Positions 16,561-25,876 of a stretch of DNA of 64,000 nucleotides are shown here, piece by piece (the first letter of the stretch is position 1; each line of letters begins with the position of its first letter). Location: contig OW818693.1 of NCBI GenBank assembly GCA_942493335.1, positions 1,240,001-1,304,000 of the forward strand, given 5' to 3'. A program made the translations under genes and the position numbers. Source of the stretch: JAEWSN01 sp942493335. Its GTDB lineage: Bacteria; Bacillota; Clostridia; DSM-8532. The notes beneath the pieces are model-generated. The model made no database searches and was not told the origin of the DNA. It worked only from the letters and a program-made list of their open reading frames with translations.

Positions 16561-17313
16561 ATGACGGGCAGAATTCATTCCATGGAAAGTTTCGGAACGG
16601 TGGACGGCCCGGGCATCCGGTTCGTTGTCTTCCTGCAGGGTTGCCGCTGGCGGTGCCGTTACTGCCACAACCCGGACACCTGGCGCCTCGACGGCGGAAC
16701 GGAGATGGAATCCTCCGCATTGCATGACACCCTTCTCCGGTACCGGACCTGGTTTGATTCTTCCGGTGGCGGTGTCACCGTTTCAGGCGGAGAACCCCTG
16801 CTGCAGTCCGCTTTCGTGACAGACCTCTTCACCCGGCTGAAGGCATCCGGGATCCATACCTGTCTTGATACGAACGGAGACTGGCCGGGAACGGCACAAC
16901 CTAGGCAAGAAGCGGAAATGGTTCCTCTTGCCCAGGATCCTGCGCTGGAGGCCCTTCTCGCAGTAACCGACCTCGTTCTTCTGGACATCAAGCATCCGGA
17001 TCCTGAAACGCACCGTTCCCTGACCGGCGCGGATAGCGAGCCCACGCTCCGGTTCCTGGAACGGCTTCGCGAAAGAGGTGTTGCAACCTGGCTGCGGTAC
17101 GTCGTTGTACCGGGATGGACCGACGCACCCGATGCGATCTCCGCCGTCCGACGCTTGCAGGAATCCTGTCCGAACATATCGGAGATCCAGTGGCTACCGT
17201 ATCATCGGATGGGAATTTACAAATGGAACGAATTGGGCATTCCCTATAGTCTCCATGATGTTCCCGCCGCGGACGCCGATCTGATGGAAAGAATCCGAAA
17301 CGGGCAGATATGA
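16561..17313 (+). CDS. pflA: Pyruvate formate-lyase activating enzyme (radical SAM)
   Basis: 250 residues. The ATG at 16561 follows GGAGGCAATCGG; a further upstream ATG lacks a ribosome site. Generates the glycyl radical on PflB from SAM. The radical-SAM cluster motif is C28-x3-C32-x2-C35 (GCRWRCRYCHN), preceded by ESFGTVDGPGIR, which is diagnostic for PFL activases. SGGEPLLQ contributes to SAM binding. It lacks the extra 8Fe ferredoxin insert of the longer glycyl-radical activases, consistent with true PflA. Immediately downstream of pflB, same strand. Confidence 0.96.
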   Translation: MTGRIHSMESFGTVDGPGIRFVVFLQGCRWRCRYCHNPDTWRLDGGTEMESSALHDTLLRYRTWFDSSGGGVTVSGGEPLLQSAFVTDLFTRLKASGIHTCLDTNGDWPGTAQPRQEAEMVPLAQDPALEALLAVTDLVLLDIKHPDPETHRSLTGADSEPTLRFLERLRERGVATWLRYVVVPGWTDAPDAISAVRRLQESCPNISEIQWLPYHRMGIYKWNELGIPYSLHDVPAADADLMERIRNGQI

Positions 17314-17334
17314 TGCGTTCCTGCTTCGGATGAT

Positions 17335-17364
17335 TTGCCATTCTCCCCTGCCATCCAGTATAAT
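17335..17364 (+). promoter_or_regulatory. Strong sigma-A-type promoter
   Basis: TTGCCA (17335-17340), an 18-nt spacer and TATAAT (17359-17364). It starts about 20 nt after the pflA stop and gives the acyl-CoA synthetase gene its own transcript with a leader of about 150 nt. In that leader GGGCTGTCG (about 17380) and CGACAGCCC (about 17445) can form a 9-bp long-range stem. Confidence 0.7.
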
Positions 17365-17521
17365 GATTCTGCCGCAAGGGCTGTCGTCCGGGCAAAAAGC
17401 GCTCCTCTCTCCATCCTGCTGCAACCTCTTCGCACAGCCGCTTCCGACAGCCCACTGAATAATGCCGTACACAAACCACGTTGCAATTTTCAGAATTGAA
17501 CCGACAACAAGGGGGCTCACG

Positions 17522-19366
17522 ATGTTGCCAGTCAAAACAGGGCTGTATGATGTCCGCACCATTACGGACCTGAGGGATATGGTCCATCAGAGCGCCGAAA
17601 TCTATGGGGACGCAGACGCCTTCCTCGTCAAGAATCCCTGGACAGGTGTCCTGAAGAACATCTCCTTCCGCCAGTTCCGGCACGATATCCAGTCCCTCGG
17701 CGCGGCCTTGCGCCATCTTGGCCTGCAGGACGCACGCATCGCCATCGTTGCGGAAAACCGGTATGAATGGTGTGTCTCCTATCTGGGGATTGTCAGCGGA
17801 ACCGGTACGGTCGTTCCGATCGACAGGGAGTTGCCCGAGCACGAGCTGCTCTCCCTGCTGCAGCGTTCCGGAGCTTCCGCCGTTCTTTGCTCCAACGAAT
17901 ATGCCGCATGCATCCGTTCGCACCGGGAGGAACTGCCGGCGCTCCATCACATCGTGGACATGGATGCGGAGACCGACATGCTGGGGATTCTTTCCTTCAG
18001 GGAAGTGTTGAAGTCGGGTCGTGCCCTGCTCGAAGCCAATGCGTCAGAAGCCAGGGAACCGGCCATTGATCCGGATGTCATGAACATGCTCATCTTCACG
18101 TCCGGCACGACAGACCAGTCAAAAGGCGTCATGCTGTCCCACCGGAATCTCAGTGCAGACATCATGGCCGTGGCCAAGCTGATCTATGCGGACAACAACG
18201 ACCTCATCCTTTCCATCCTTCCGCTGCATCATACCTATGAATGCACGGCAGGTTTCCTCACCATGGTGTATCTCGGCGTCACCATATGCTTCTGCGAGGG
18301 ACTGCGACACATCAACAAAAACCTGCAGGAGTACAAACCCTCCATGATGATGAGCGTCCCGCTCATTCTTGAAAACGTCTTTACGAAGATCGTGAAAAAG
18401 GCAAAGAAGGACAAGCGGTACCGTACCCTGCGCACGGGGCTTGCCATCGCAGGTTTCCTTTTCCGGTTCGGCATCGACATCCGTCGCAAACTTTTCGCGG
18501 AAGTGCATGAAAACCTCGGCGGAAACATGCGCCTCATCATCGCAGGCGCGGCCGCCTTGAATCCCAAGGTGTCAAAGGGACTGCGCTCCATGGGGCTCAA
18601 CATCATGCAGGGGTACGGCCTGACAGAATGTTCCCCCATCGTCTCGGTCAACAGGCTGGACAACTACCGGGACGCATCCGCCGGCTTCCCGCTTCCGGGC
18701 GTGGAGGTCTCCATCGACAGTCCAGGACCGGATGGGATCGGGGAAATCATCGTGAAGGGGCCAATCGTCATGCTTGGCTATTTCAACAACCAGGAAGCGA
18801 CGGATGCCGTCCTGAAGGACGGAGCCCTGCGGACCGGCGACAATGGCTATATCGACAAGAACGGCTTCCTGTTCATTTCCGGGCGACAGAAAAATGTCAT
18901 CGTCACTAAGAATGGAAAGAACATCTTCCCGGAGGATGTGGAACTGTATCTCAACAAGAGCGTCTATATCAAGGAATCCATCGTGTACGGAGTGGATGGC
19001 GGCGCTAACGAGGACACCATGGTGTGCGCGCGCATTGTACCGAACATGGAGGTCATCGTCGAACAGTTCGGTCAGGTTCCGCTGCAGGAGGATTTGTACA
19101 AGCTCATCAAGAGTGAAGTGCAGAAAGTCAACAAAAAACTCTCATCCTACAAGAAAATCCGGAATTTCGACATTCGCGAAGGCGAATTTGAAAAGACCAC
19201 TACAAAGAAAATCAAGCGACATCTCGAGTTGTCCTCCCTGATCAACCTCGAAGGCATGTCGAAATCCCTGGATGGCATGTCCAAATCCTTTGACGGGATG
19301 ACCAAGTCGCTCGGCGACATGACAAAGTCGCTTGGAGACATGGCAAAGACCTTGAAGCGGAAGTGA
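17522..19366 (+). CDS. AMP-forming acyl-CoA synthetase-like protein with heptad-repeat tail
   Basis: 614 residues, ATG at 17522 behind AAGGGGG. The adenylate-forming fold is complete. The phosphate loop is IFTSGTTDQSKGVMLSH (about residue 188), then GYGLTECSP (about 365), TGDNGYIDKNGFLFISGR, and the catalytic Lys region VTKNGKNIFPEDVE. It is closest to long-chain fatty-acid CoA ligases (FAA1/FadD type). The last 35 or so residues are five 7-residue repeats of the form (L/F)-x-G/D-M-(S/T/A)-K-(S/T), then LKRK. They would form an amphipathic helix or coiled coil that ordinary ligases lack. Substrate cannot be told from the sequence. Confidence 0.88.
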   Translation: MLPVKTGLYDVRTITDLRDMVHQSAEIYGDADAFLVKNPWTGVLKNISFRQFRHDIQSLGAALRHLGLQDARIAIVAENRYEWCVSYLGIVSGTGTVVPIDRELPEHELLSLLQRSGASAVLCSNEYAACIRSHREELPALHHIVDMDAETDMLGILSFREVLKSGRALLEANASEAREPAIDPDVMNMLIFTSGTTDQSKGVMLSHRNLSADIMAVAKLIYADNNDLILSILPLHHTYECTAGFLTMVYLGVTICFCEGLRHINKNLQEYKPSMMMSVPLILENVFTKIVKKAKKDKRYRTLRTGLAIAGFLFRFGIDIRRKLFAEVHENLGGNMRLIIAGAAALNPKVSKGLRSMGLNIMQGYGLTECSPIVSVNRLDNYRDASAGFPLPGVEVSIDSPGPDGIGEIIVKGPIVMLGYFNNQEATDAVLKDGALRTGDNGYIDKNGFLFISGRQKNVIVTKNGKNIFPEDVELYLNKSVYIKESIVYGVDGGANEDTMVCARIVPNMEVIVEQFGQVPLQEDLYKLIKSEVQKVNKKLSSYKKIRNFDIREGEFEKTTTKKIKRHLELSSLINLEGMSKSLDGMSKSFDGMTKSLGDMTKSLGDMAKTLKRK

Positions 19367-19483
19367 GTCCTGTGTGGCTTCCATCCAATTCGACCCGGGC
19401 CGTCCATACAGGCCGGCCGGGAAGTGCGGGGCGTTCCGGAAATGACCCTGCTGTGTGCGGCGGATACCGCACGGGAGAATATT

Positions 19484-20311
19484 TTGATAGTCAGCTATCA
19501 TTCCCACAGCCGATTCTGCGATGGAAAGGGAGAGCCGGAGGAGTTCGTACGGGCCGCACTGGAGAAGGGGTTTTCCGTCTTTGGGTTTTCCAGCCATGCC
19601 CCTCTTCCGTTCGAGACCGAATGGAACATGAAGACCGGTGATCTGCCGGAGTATATTCGGCTGACCAGGGAGCTCAAGGAACGCTATGCAGGCCGCATTG
19701 AACTATACACGGGCCTGGAGGCCGACTTTTTTGATGGCTGCACGGATTGGCGGACCCAACCCGGCATCGCCTACACGCTGGGTGCAGTCCACTTCCTCCC
19801 CCACCCGCAGACCGGGACCGCCATGCCGGTGGACGGGAATGCCAAGGAGTTCAGGGAAACGCTGGAAACCGGTTTCGACGGGGACATCCAGGCCTTCGGG
19901 GAAGCCTATTACGGCAAGGTCCGGGAAATGCTGCTCTCCATGCCCCCCAACATTCTCGCCCATCTGGATGTCTTCCGAAAGAACAACAGCGGAGAACGTT
20001 ATTTCAGCGAAGACGACGAATGGTATCGTGAAGAAATCGCAAAGACGCTCGAAGTCATTTCTCTGACGGATGTCATCGTGGAAGTCAACACAGGCGGCAT
20101 GTCGCGTGGTTACCTGAAGGATCCGTATCCGTCCTGGCGGATCCTCGAAGAGATCCTTGCGTCCGACATCCCCATCCAGCTCAACTCGGATGTCCATCAG
20201 CCGGACGCCGTGGATTTCGGTTATGAATCCGTACGCGCCCAACTCCTGAAGATGGGCTTTACAAAACAGCGTGTCCTGTATGGAGGAATCTGGCAGGATG
20301 TATCCTTCTGA
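19484..20311 (+). CDS. Histidinol-phosphatase-like PHP protein
   Basis: 275 residues from a TTG at 19484 preceded by GGGAG at 6-7 nt; an ATG at 19442 is possible but has no ribosome site. The PHP metal site reads SYHSHSRFCDGKGEP at the N-terminus, then GFSSHAPLP, GLEADFF, AHLDVFRK and NSDVHQPDAV. This is the HisK/HisJ family that hydrolyses histidinol phosphate in histidine synthesis. No other his gene is in the window, so a different phosphoester substrate is possible. It lies 118 nt downstream of the acyl-CoA synthetase and could share its transcript. Confidence 0.85.
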   Translation: MIVSYHSHSRFCDGKGEPEEFVRAALEKGFSVFGFSSHAPLPFETEWNMKTGDLPEYIRLTRELKERYAGRIELYTGLEADFFDGCTDWRTQPGIAYTLGAVHFLPHPQTGTAMPVDGNAKEFRETLETGFDGDIQAFGEAYYGKVREMLLSMPPNILAHLDVFRKNNSGERYFSEDDEWYREEIAKTLEVISLTDVIVEVNTGGMSRGYLKDPYPSWRILEEILASDIPIQLNSDVHQPDAVDFGYESVRAQLLKMGFTKQRVLYGGIWQDVSF

Positions 20312-20325
20312 CTGGGCGCTCAAGG

Positions 20326-20429
20326 AACGGACTCAGGCGGGAGACATAGTGAACAGACTCAGACAGGAGACATAGGGAACAGACTCTGGCAGGAGACATA
20401 GGGAACGGACTCTGGCAGGAGATACAAGC
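20326..20429. repeat. Tandem array, four 26-bp units
   Basis: Units at 20326, 20352, 20378 and 20404 follow the pattern AACrGACTCtGGCAGGAGAC plus ATAGGG, with 1-5 differences between neighbours. It starts 14 nt after the histidinol-phosphatase-like stop codon. There are no spacers between units, so it is a VNTR and not CRISPR. Confidence 0.9.
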
Positions 20430-20466
20430 GAAGGTGAATCTGCCGTGTCAATGAATGCAACAAAAG

Positions 20467-20507
20467 AACGTCCTGACCGGCTTCCTTCCGGCAGGGCGTT
20501 TTCTTTG
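20467..20507 (+). terminator. Intrinsic terminator or attenuator before the MFS gene
   Basis: AACGTCCTGACCGG pairs with CCGGCAGGGCGTT around a 7-nt loop, followed by TTTTCTTT. The U-run ends about 14 nt before the MFS start codon and abuts its ribosome site AAGGAAG. It may simply end the upstream transcript, or attenuate the transporter gene. Confidence 0.7.
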
Positions 20508-20520
20508 AAAGGAAGGCAGC

Positions 20521-21786
20521 ATGAGAAATCGCCACCCGCTACTGGAAACGCTTGTCAGCCTCCGCGGCAACCAGCGTGCCTGCGTCTATACCGAACCGTT
20601 CTGGGGCATTCCCTACAATCTTTACGCACCGTACGCCACCTTGTACATGTATTCGCTGGGTGTGAAGGATACGCAAATCGGACTGATCGCCACGGTCGGC
20701 ATGATCCTGCAGATCTTCTTTTCCCTGCTGGGCGGCGTGGTGACGGACAAACTGGGCCGTCGTCTCACCACCCTGATCTTCGATCTGGCCTCCTGGTCCG
20801 CCGTCTCCCTCATCTGGGCGTTTTCCCAGAACTTCTGGTATTTCCTGATCGCGGCGGCACTCAACGCCTCGCTGCGAATCCCGATGAATTCCTGGACGGG
20901 GTTGCTGGCAGAGGATGCAAAAAAAGAACAGATCGTGAACATCTACACCCTCATCTATATCTGCGGACTTGGCGCCGCATTTTTCTCACCTTTGTCCGGC
21001 CTTTTGGTCAGCCATTTCGGTGTTGTCCTGACGATGCGCGGAATTTACCTCCTCACTTTTGTGATGATGACCTCAAAAATTGTAGCGTTATACTTTCTCA
21101 CGACGGAAACAACCGTCGGGAAGCAACGGATGGAAGATACGAAACATGTCTCCCTCTTCAAGCTGCTCGGTCAATATGGCGGCGTATTCAGCCACATCCT
21201 GAAGAGCCCCGCCACCCTCACCACTTTGGGACTGATGCTCGTCATGAACATTGTAGGCGTGGTGAACGGCACCTTCTGGGCCCTGTACGCGGCTGAAAAC
21301 GTCGGAATTCCCGCCGGGCTCATCCCAATGTTTCCTTTTCTCAAATCCATCGCGATGCTGATCTGCTTCTTTACCTTCATCCCCCGGGTTCATACCGATC
21401 ATTTCCGACACCCCATGTTCCTTGGTTTCGGCCTGTTTGCGGCCAGCCAGCTTCTGCTCATCACTGTCCCATACAAGGGTATCGCCCTGCTCGGCGCGAG
21501 CATCGTGCTCGAAGCCCTGGCGGTATCCCTGATCAATCCGTTGCTGGATTCGATGCAGATTCTCATGGTCGAACCCGCCGAACGTTCCCGCATCATCTCC
21601 CTCATGTTCGTCATGGTCATTGGCCTGTCGTCCCCGTTTGGCTGGATTGCAGGAATTCTGTCCTCGATGGATCGCCGTCTTCCGTTTGTTCTGATCCTGG
21701 TGCTTCTGACGCTTGGTTTCTTTTTGACCTGGCGTGCGAAGGAGCCGGGAAAGAATCATGAAGAGATGGTTGACATGCTTCCATGA
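20521..21786 (+). CDS. MFS transporter
   Basis: 421 residues, ATG at 20521 with AAGGAAGGCAGC upstream. About twelve hydrophobic helices are visible in two halves. The cytoplasmic loop between helices 2 and 3 carries GGVVTDKLGRRLTTL, the major-facilitator signature. The second half includes LGASIVLEALAVSLINPLLDS. Substrate unknown. It is a single gene between a terminator-like hairpin and another hairpin at 21918. Confidence 0.88.
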   Translation: MRNRHPLLETLVSLRGNQRACVYTEPFWGIPYNLYAPYATLYMYSLGVKDTQIGLIATVGMILQIFFSLLGGVVTDKLGRRLTTLIFDLASWSAVSLIWAFSQNFWYFLIAAALNASLRIPMNSWTGLLAEDAKKEQIVNIYTLIYICGLGAAFFSPLSGLLVSHFGVVLTMRGIYLLTFVMMTSKIVALYFLTTETTVGKQRMEDTKHVSLFKLLGQYGGVFSHILKSPATLTTLGLMLVMNIVGVVNGTFWALYAAENVGIPAGLIPMFPFLKSIAMLICFFTFIPRVHTDHFRHPMFLGFGLFAASQLLLITVPYKGIALLGASIVLEALAVSLINPLLDSMQILMVEPAERSRIISLMFVMVIGLSSPFGWIAGILSSMDRRLPFVLILVLLTLGFFLTWRAKEPGKNHEEMVDMLP

Positions 21787-21917
21787 CGAAGTGGAAACCG
21801 ATCTGATGGGACCAGGCAATGCAGCCGACAATCCTGATAATTGCCCGATAAACCAGGCCACGATTGATTTATTGGGAATGGTCGAATGCCTGGATGAGCG
21901 GATCGACAATGCAAATG

Positions 21918-21964
21918 AAAGGGACTGCCCTGCCATCAAATTCATGATGGTGGAGCAGTCCCTT
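21918..21964. terminator. Hairpin between convergent MFS and adhesin genes
   Basis: AAGGGACTGC at 21919 pairs with GCAGTCCCTT ending at 21964, with an inner CCATCA/TGATGG stem. It can serve both the MFS gene (plus) and the adhesin gene (minus). The left arm shares 15 bases with the hairpin at 12259. Confidence 0.65.
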
Positions 21965-22031
21965 CCTTGTTGCTTACAGGTTCTCTCCTGCATGTCCCCC
22001 GGTTATCCGTCAGGCATGCACGGATGGTTCT

Positions 22032-25000
22032 TTATTCCTCGTCCTTCTTGCGGCGCTTCAGCAGCAAGCCGAATGCGCTCATGGAACCGCCCAGGGCGGC
22101 GAAGATGCCCATCGGGAGTCCGCCGGTCTTGGGAAGGGCGGGTGCTGCCTGAGGAACCTTCTCGGGGGTGACAATTTCGATGGCAGGTGTCTGTTCTTCA
22201 GGTTTTACGACCTCAGGAGCGGCCTGCGGAACAGCGGAAGGGGCGATGACGACTGCGGCCTTTTCATTTTCAACGAAGCGAATCGTCACGTCCTTGTTGG
22301 CATTCATGTAAATCAAGTCATTGGCGACTTCTCCGCCATTCGGACCTTCAAAGCCGGCAAACTTCCAACCCTCAGCAGGCTTGATGTCGGTGAAGGCGGA
22401 ATAGGTGTTCTGGCCGCGGGTGTAGGTGCCCTGGCCGGGATTCACGGTGCCCTGGCCGATGATGGTCACATTGAGGGTCACATTCACGTTGTTGGGGGTG
22501 ACGGGCGGGTTGGGTGTGATGGGCGTAAAGGCGACAGCAGTCACAGCGATTGCACCATCCGTGACACGACGTTCCCAGGGGCCCGCCCAGCCGGTTGCTT
22601 CCGCTTCGTTCTTCAGTGCTCCTGTGAAGGAGGTACCGATAGTGTGGAGGGCGGACCTTGTCACGACCTGATTCGGAGCGAGGGTACCGATGTCGAACTC
22701 CGTATCAAGAAGCGGATCCCATATGGACACGCCACCCAGGGTGATTGTACCTGTATTGGTTACGGTGAAGCCGTACGTGATCGAGGAACCGGGGGTTGCA
22801 GAACCGGGGGCTGTTTTTTCGAGCGAGATGGAAGAGTTATACACCTTGAAGTCAACATGCGCAACTTTCTGCATATCCTTGTAGGAGGCGGTGACTTCGT
22901 TTGTCACATACGTGTCGGATGCTTTCGTCACATAGTCCTTCAACGCTTCGATGCCAGCCGATGAAGTGGCGGAATCCCATACAAAGGTTGCACCGGGTGC
23001 AATGTCGGGAACCATCTGTCCAGTCTGGCCTAGCAGTGCGTCGTTTATGGAGATTCCTGCCAGCGTGCAGTCACCGGTATTGGTCAGTGTGATCTTGAAA
23101 CTGACGGTTTGGCCCGCATGGAACATGGCGACGCCATCCTCGTCGGACGAGTAATAATCGGCGAGTTCCTTGGTGATAGAGAAGTTTGGCTGCAAAACAC
23201 GCACATCGACCGAATCGGTAGCTGTGACCGTCTTGGAGTAGCCATTCACACCTTCTGCGGTACCGGATACGGTGGCCGTATTGGTCGCAATGTGATCATC
23301 GCCCATGAAACGAACCAACTTTTCTGCTTTTACGGTAATGTCCGCAGTCCAGGTGTGTCCGACGTCGAGATCTCCGATTTTTTCATTAAATCCGATGTCA
23401 GCGTCTTCAATGATGACATTCTTCAAATCAGCAGTGCCATTGTTGCGCACAGTGAAGGTATAGGTGACAGAACCATCCGGAAGCACATCGGCAACGGATA
23501 CAGTCTTGTCAAGTGACAACGACGGCACTTTTACTTTGGTAGTAACAATAGCGGAGTTGCTAACGGGAGTCGGCGAGGCGGTCGGATCGGCGGCATCGAA
23601 TGCCTGACCGTATACTTTCACCTCGTTTATGACATTCGCATTGCCCGCATCGAAACTTCCAAGCTCTATCGGTGCACTGATGCTGTGCCCGGAAAGGATG
23701 ATGCCATTCAAGCTTCCGATCGTGTTTAGCTTGGCATCAACCCATTCTATGTCTTTCACCGGCATGTTGCCGTTGTTCGTGATGATGGCTGCATAGGTGA
23801 TGGTCTGTCCTGGCAGAGCAAAGTCATAAATACTGGCGATTTTCTCAACGGAGAACTTCGTATAGGTCAAGGGTTTGACTCTTGCGGTCGCATCCCAATG
23901 TAGATCACCATAATGCACTGATACAGTATTCGTGAATATGCTGGTGTCGTTGCTGTCTTTCGTCGTGTAGGAATAACCAAATTCGGCACTACCACCAACA
24001 GCCAGAGCATTGGGAATGGTTCCGCTGAGGGTGACTTTCGACAAATCAACGAGTGTATCAGTAAACGTCAAGTTGTTCATTGGGATGTTGCCTTTATTTG
24101 CAACAGTCACTTTGTAGTTGACGGAAGTGGTTCCATCGCCATTCAGCTTAACGGAACCAGCCACGACTTCTTTCGTAATACCCAAATCAACTTTGTCTTT
24201 CACATTACTCAAGGTGATGTGTGCAGGAGCCAGCTCGGGCGAAACAATAAACGCGCCGGTTGTGACGATCCCATGATATCCTTCAGGCATATTCACTTCA
24301 GTCGCCAGTAAATTACCGAAAGGAAGTCCTGAAATTGTATTGTCGCCTTCGTGAATACTGACAGTTTTCACGATGTTTCCGTTTTGAGTGATATCCACAG
24401 GAAACACAACCCCGGCCGCATTAGGACTAAGCAATTTGGTGATAACCACAGAACCGGTATCCTTGTGGTTGATGACTTCAATTTTCTTCGTCTCGTTTTT
24501 CTGAGATATAGAAGTAACTGCTGCGGGAGAAACAGAAACAAAGCTATAGGAAGCCGGAATGGTATCACCGGATTCCGATACGGTGTATTCGCCATATTTG
24601 ACAGGCAGCGTTGTTACGGATCCGGCTGCAATATCTTTGTCTATGCCGTAACCAAAGGGACCAGCTACATGAATCTTGAAAACAGTTTGGTCATTGCGAT
24701 TGTTGTTTACGGTCTTCTTGATCAACAGTGAGCCGCGTTCAGCGGAAAGATCCAAGGACTTGCTGGCGGAGATTTGTCGGAATCCATCATACACGCGGTC
24801 GTGCAGCAAGGACTGGAATCCGCCTGCTAGATAAAAGGCATATACGTTTTTACTGTTCTGCTGTGTTCCGGAGATATTGAAACTCAGATTGGCTGTATCC
24901 GGCACATTGCTGAACACTGCCGTGTAGATTCCCCCGGTTGATGTGATCGCAGGTGTGTAAGTAACCTCATTGGCCACAACGGGTGCGAGGGTCAAAGCGA

Positions 25001-25772
25001 TGGCGGAACCATCATAATTCGTTCCCGTCGCTTTGTACTGGATCGACACAGTAACCTTGTCAGCGCTTGTATAGCTGCTTGCCGTGATTGCACCGACTGT
25101 GGCAATCACATTTGCGTCTGTCGTGTTCAACTCCCTGCCCGTCAGGCCCAGGAGCCAATTGTAAAGTTTTTTTGTATTGCCGCCCAAACTGTTTTCGTCG
25201 AATCTAACATTGCCGTAAACATTGTTTGTATTTTCAACCAGCTGCCACAAGGCTGCTTGCAATGCAGTAATGCGCATTTTTTCAGTTATGTCACCGATTC
25301 CATTCCCAACTTTACCTTTAAGCACCGACAGATTCGCATCAGCGCCTGCTTCCATCAGCATGGCGCGAAAACGTTTGACTTTATCAGGCGTCAGGTTTGT
25401 ATCCTTGATTTGATTTCCCAACGTTTCCAAGGATGTGACGGTATAGTTCATGTTACTGGCGATACTGTGCTGCAAGTCGATGCAATAGGCTGCAAAGGTT
25501 CCGCCTGAAGCCTGAACCAGATCGAACCGCTGTGTTGTGATGTGCTGGTCGTCCCAATAATCGGACCACCCCCCATCCGTATATGTCTCTATTGTGACTT
25601 CATTTCCAGAGGTATCCTCCCCGCTATAAACAAAATTCGTACCAACCGGGGCCGCGTATGCCGTCGCAGGCACCATGCCCACGATCATCACCAACGTCAG
25701 CAGCAATGCCAGCCAACGGCGGGGATGGGACCTTTGTTTGGTGTCAGACGAGATTTTCTTCTGATTGTTCAT
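22032..25772 (-). CDS. LPXTG-anchored surface adhesin with thioester (TQXA) domain and DUF11-like repeats
   Basis: 1246 residues. The ATG at 25772 follows AGGAGG. A signal peptide (about 1-40, ending ATAYA) leads into a thioester domain with C97 in AAYCIDLQ and Q172 in ALQAALWQL, the expected partners of an internal Cys-Gln thioester used for covalent host or surface binding. Next come Cna-B-like segments (about 340-520) and several DUF11-type beta repeats (about 530-1090) with recurring LxNVxIxDxDIG-like patterns. An InlB-B-like module contains GQGTVNPGQGTYTRGQ. The C-terminus has LPKTGG, a hydrophobic helix and KRRKKDEE for sortase anchoring. No sortase gene is in the window. Base composition is clearly more AT-rich than its neighbours. 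Expression is gated by the upstream c-di-GMP riboswitch. Confidence 0.9.
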   Translation of the reverse strand: MNNQKKISSDTKQRSHPRRWLALLLTLVMIVGMVPATAYAAPVGTNFVYSGEDTSGNEVTIETYTDGGWSDYWDDQHITTQRFDLVQASGGTFAAYCIDLQHSIASNMNYTVTSLETLGNQIKDTNLTPDKVKRFRAMLMEAGADANLSVLKGKVGNGIGDITEKMRITALQAALWQLVENTNNVYGNVRFDENSLGGNTKKLYNWLLGLTGRELNTTDANVIATVGAITASSYTSADKVTVSIQYKATGTNYDGSAIALTLAPVVANEVTYTPAITSTGGIYTAVFSNVPDTANLSFNISGTQQNSKNVYAFYLAGGFQSLLHDRVYDGFRQISASKSLDLSAERGSLLIKKTVNNNRNDQTVFKIHVAGPFGYGIDKDIAAGSVTTLPVKYGEYTVSESGDTIPASYSFVSVSPAAVTSISQKNETKKIEVINHKDTGSVVITKLLSPNAAGVVFPVDITQNGNIVKTVSIHEGDNTISGLPFGNLLATEVNMPEGYHGIVTTGAFIVSPELAPAHITLSNVKDKVDLGITKEVVAGSVKLNGDGTTSVNYKVTVANKGNIPMNNLTFTDTLVDLSKVTLSGTIPNALAVGGSAEFGYSYTTKDSNDTSIFTNTVSVHYGDLHWDATARVKPLTYTKFSVEKIASIYDFALPGQTITYAAIITNNGNMPVKDIEWVDAKLNTIGSLNGIILSGHSISAPIELGSFDAGNANVINEVKVYGQAFDAADPTASPTPVSNSAIVTTKVKVPSLSLDKTVSVADVLPDGSVTYTFTVRNNGTADLKNVIIEDADIGFNEKIGDLDVGHTWTADITVKAEKLVRFMGDDHIATNTATVSGTAEGVNGYSKTVTATDSVDVRVLQPNFSITKELADYYSSDEDGVAMFHAGQTVSFKITLTNTGDCTLAGISINDALLGQTGQMVPDIAPGATFVWDSATSSAGIEALKDYVTKASDTYVTNEVTASYKDMQKVAHVDFKVYNSSISLEKTAPGSATPGSSITYGFTVTNTGTITLGGVSIWDPLLDTEFDIGTLAPNQVVTRSALHTIGTSFTGALKNEAEATGWAGPWERRVTDGAIAVTAVAFTPITPNPPVTPNNVNVTLNVTIIGQGTVNPGQGTYTRGQNTYSAFTDIKPAEGWKFAGFEGPNGGEVANDLIYMNANKDVTIRFVENEKAAVVIAPSAVPQAAPEVVKPEEQTPAIEIVTPEKVPQAAPALPKTGGLPMGIFAALGGSMSAFGLLLKRRKKDEE

Positions 25773-25846
25773 GATTATTCCTCCTATGCCTATACACCCA
25801 TGTTTCGAATCAATCATCCATCCTCTGTAAAACGGTTTTGGGCAAC

Positions 25847-25876
25847 AAAAAAAGCTGCCTCTATTTCATGGCAGCC
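25847..25876 (-). terminator. Riboswitch-linked intrinsic terminator
   Basis: On the minus strand GGCTGCC, a 10-nt loop and GGCAGC are followed by TTTTTTTG. Its 5' arm is the 3' strand of the riboswitch P1 stem, so aptamer folding and terminator formation exclude each other. Ligand binding should therefore favour read-through into the adhesin gene. Confidence 0.85.

Noticed and set aside
20326..20429. CRISPR array
   Set aside because: Units are directly adjacent without spacers and there are no cas genes; the same holds for the arrays at 45101 and 62850.
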